Source: Suillus spraguei (lineage: Eukaryota > Basidiomycota > Agaricomycetes > Boletales > Suillaceae). Taken from it: DNA of 64,000 nt. Shown piece by piece: positions 61,645-64,000 of the stretch. The stretch covers positions 248,001 to 312,000 of the forward strand of contig JABCPU010000021.1 of the NCBI GenBank assembly GCA_016800925.1, read 5' to 3'. The position numbers and the translations under genes were made by a program. Each line of letters begins with the position of its first letter. Position 1 is the first letter of the stretch. Below the pieces are notes generated by a model. The model saw nothing but the letters and a program-made list of their open reading frames with translations. It did not search any database and had not been told where the DNA came from.

Positions 61645-64000
61645 CTACAATATCTCTAACATCCTGACATCCATCATGTCATCAACGGAAGTCGCGTCCC
61701 TAACTTGTGCGATGATATTGTTATCCGAAGCGATTCTCTTATACTCCCCACCATGCTGCTGTGCTAGCAGTAACGCACTAAAGGGCTGCCCAAGGTGAAC
61801 AATCAATCGAAACGCTCGCCTGCTTGATTCCAAATCAACTGTGCCCTGTTCTCCAGGAGACATAGGAGGCGAATCATATAATGGAGACTCAGGCCCAGAC
61901 CAACCGTCTTCCACACTACTCTGACCGTCAACGTCGGGCAGTTCTGCAAAGTCTGGCAGCTCGAGAAGATGACGAGTCCACGGACGGATGAGCAGGAATG
62001 TTTGTCGAATACGCCTTGCGGGAGAGAATTGAACAAGCTTGTCTTCCGTTATGATCAGTAAGTTCTGTAGGTCGTCTGCCTTGACGTCATAAGTAAAACA
62101 TCTGACCCCATCTTGACTAGGTCTCCGCCTAACTTCTGTAAGAGGAAACGCGATGCAGGGCAATTGCAGTCTGGCATTGGCGAAACGAGGAACGCTGAGG
62201 TTCTCAAAAGTGGTATACAGTTTTGAAGCGGACTCCACAGTTACATCTTTTCGCAGCATGGAGACCGAATCCTGTATCTCGTCTTCGGATGGAAATGACA
62301 ACGTGCATGGTGGAGCCTTGTATGAAGAAATATCGGCTGGGAGACAACTGTTAAAGGTGGACGATTGTCCCACCCAGTCGAGGGCTGTGATGTCGCCCGA
62401 ATGAGCTATGATCTCCTGCAAGAGTCGTCCGAGCGCATTCTGTTTTCTTTCTCCGTAGATTACAGGAAGGTGGACACCGAAGATCCCAAACAGTGAATAC
62501 GCGATGTCTTCCTGCAACGTAGTGATACGCGTTGATGCCCATTGAAGTTTCTCTCGGGCATCTCTTGTCCCTGGACGGAAGTCCACGAGTGCCTGTGCAT
62601 TTATGCCAGTTGAACGCTCCAACTCCCCCATGATACTGACAGACTGCTTGTGGTTGCGTGAGCGTCTGTCAAGATACAGGGACCAATCTGCTTGGTAGAA
62701 GAGAATAATTTTAGGAGCGAGGAACTCCTGAACGGTCCATCCTCGCGTGTTCCAAATACTATTTGCGAGCGCACCAGACTCTGACGAAGGAAGAACATCT
62801 GATAAATAGACAATGGTGAGCGCCGAGTAGTGATACCAGATGAACATGGAGTTGACTGATTTCCCGAGTTCGACATTGTTGTTCTGGTCGATGCAGCATG
62901 TATCACTCCATGCCCAATGATACCCCGCATCGCGGGCGACTTCGCAGAACTTCTGCAGCTTCACCACGGTTCTAACCGGATCCAAGTTGTATATGTTTCT
63001 GTCCTGAATGTCATGCAGTAGTGGCTCCTTGATTCCCCACCTATGGGACAACATGACCCAACCGAAGTACTTTGCGACCGCTTCTTTGATAAGGACCGTT
63101 TGGAGGGGCCCGTGCATGTTTGATGACTGCAAAAGCTCCTTGCACTCAGTACTCTCCATAAACGCGTTGATCTGTGCGTCTCGATTGCACAAGCGTCCAG
63201 TAGAGGTGTTAATCAGACGAAGTGGAGCGTTTTCTAGTTGGATGTGAATGGCTTGTCGAATCGCATCATCTATTTTAGATCGACTGGCGTATTGTTCGCG
63301 TAACGCTGCAAGAATATAATTCATCTTCAAGTGGGCACTCAAGTTGTTTGAGGCTTACATCGTATCTGTGGGTCGGTTGCATCATCTAACTTGGAGAGCA
63401 TCATTGTGAAGGCCTCGAATGCATCATCATAGCGCTGTGCTCCAAGAAGCGCTGCATGCTTCAATTCGTATCCAAGATGAGACGAAGGGTCGAGCTCAAT
63501 GACCTGCGAATATCATAAGATTTGTCAAATCAATAATAGATATCGTCTGTACCTTTTGCGCATCCGAAAGGGCCTCCGCATAAAGGTCTTGGCCCAACAT
63601 CACCTTACTGCGGCGCGCAAAATATGAGGAATCCTTCATGAATGCTGCGGAAAGTGTGTTCTCGATGGACCAGAGCCGAAGATTCCCAACATGGTCTCCA
63701 TCCACTAACAGTTTTCCGTTGGGAGAAATGGCGACGCAGGAAACCCATGCGGTATGTTTGAGTGGTTGTCCTATCTGCTTGTATGACTTGGTGCTCCACA
63801 GACGCACAGTCTTATCTTGCGAGGCAGTTGCAAGGAAGAAGCCATCAGAAGATATGACAAGTGATTTGATGTAGTCAGTGTGACCAGTGCAAGGTTGACC
63901 GATCTGAGTCCCATTCGACGAGTCCCAGAACTTGATTTTTTTTGTCTTCAGCTGCGGAGACAAGTTGGTGGCCATCGGGTGACCATACAACACTTTTAAC
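61645..64000 (-). CDS. WD40-TPR-HET domain protein, 5' end beyond the window
   Basis: Exons: from the window edge to 63553, 63503-63359, and 63305-61645, which splice in frame. The first shows WD40 repeats (GHTDYIKSLVISSDGFFLAT, SQDKTVRLWS, WVSCVAISPNGKLL). The middle gives a TPR-like module (AEALSDAQKVIELDPSSHLG, YDDAFEAFTMMLSKLDDATD). The last holds the HET domain: MLSHRWGIKEPLL (about 63050), AWSDTCCIDQNNNVELG (about 62900), RGWTVQEFLAPKIILFY (about 62740), EDIAYSLFGIFGVHLPVIYG. HET proteins trigger heterokaryon incompatibility or other cell-death responses; the repeats are thought to sense the partner. A run of eight T (A on the coding strand) at 63936-63943 shifts the frame between VVWSPDGHQLVSAAEDK and KIKFWDSS. 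Confidence 0.88.

Overview
This window looks like a repeat-rich stretch of a mushroom-forming basidiomycete (Agaricomycetes) genome. The evidence is: genes broken by many short (about 48-60 bp) GT-AG introns; basidiomycete-type families (DUF6533 membrane protein, WD40-TPR-HET protein, kinase-like protein with an AHRDCM-type loop, NACHT fragment); and several fungal transposon classes nested in each other. No tRNA, rRNA or CRISPR array was seen. All gene models are by eye.

Layout. (1) 1-14.3 kb is nested transposons: a Ty3 chromovirus (80-7665) inserted in the last intron of a relict hAT transposase; a Ty1/copia 3' end followed by a palindromic LTR pair (8536-10552) that hosts a Tc1/mariner element (8606-9871); and a second hAT with intact ends (11141-14253). 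(2) 14.3-31 kb holds a secreted aspartic peptidase, a large unrecognised gene split by a MITE, and a tandem duplication of about 4.5 kb (21050-25521 and 25711-30220), each unit carrying a GH13 alpha-glucosidase and the 3' part of the unrecognised gene. (3) 31-49.6 kb is the host-gene island: GPALPP/DUF3752 protein, dual-specificity phosphatase, DUF6533 receptor-like protein, two mitochondrial carriers (one with a stop codon), a kinase-like protein, an unrecognised gene and a broken NACHT gene. (4) 49.7-60.5 kb is again transposons: a fold-back MITE, a Helitron helicase tail, a rearranged second copy of the Ty3 element, a 2.26-kb LTR palindrome and an Ac-like hAT. (5) 61.6-64 kb is a WD40-TPR-HET gene running off the right edge.

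Most notable: the Ty3 family carries an extra open reading frame downstream of its chromodomain, in the position where envelope genes sit, with two zinc knuckles; it is intact (517 codons) in one copy. The same family appears to prime reverse transcription from its own transcript, as Tf1 does: an 11-nt sequence beside the LTR is the exact complement of an LTR segment about 30 nt after a TATA-like box. Three unrelated LTR families in the window each form an inverted LTR pair. Old copies show stop codons of the C-to-T (CGA to TGA, TGG to TAG) kind.
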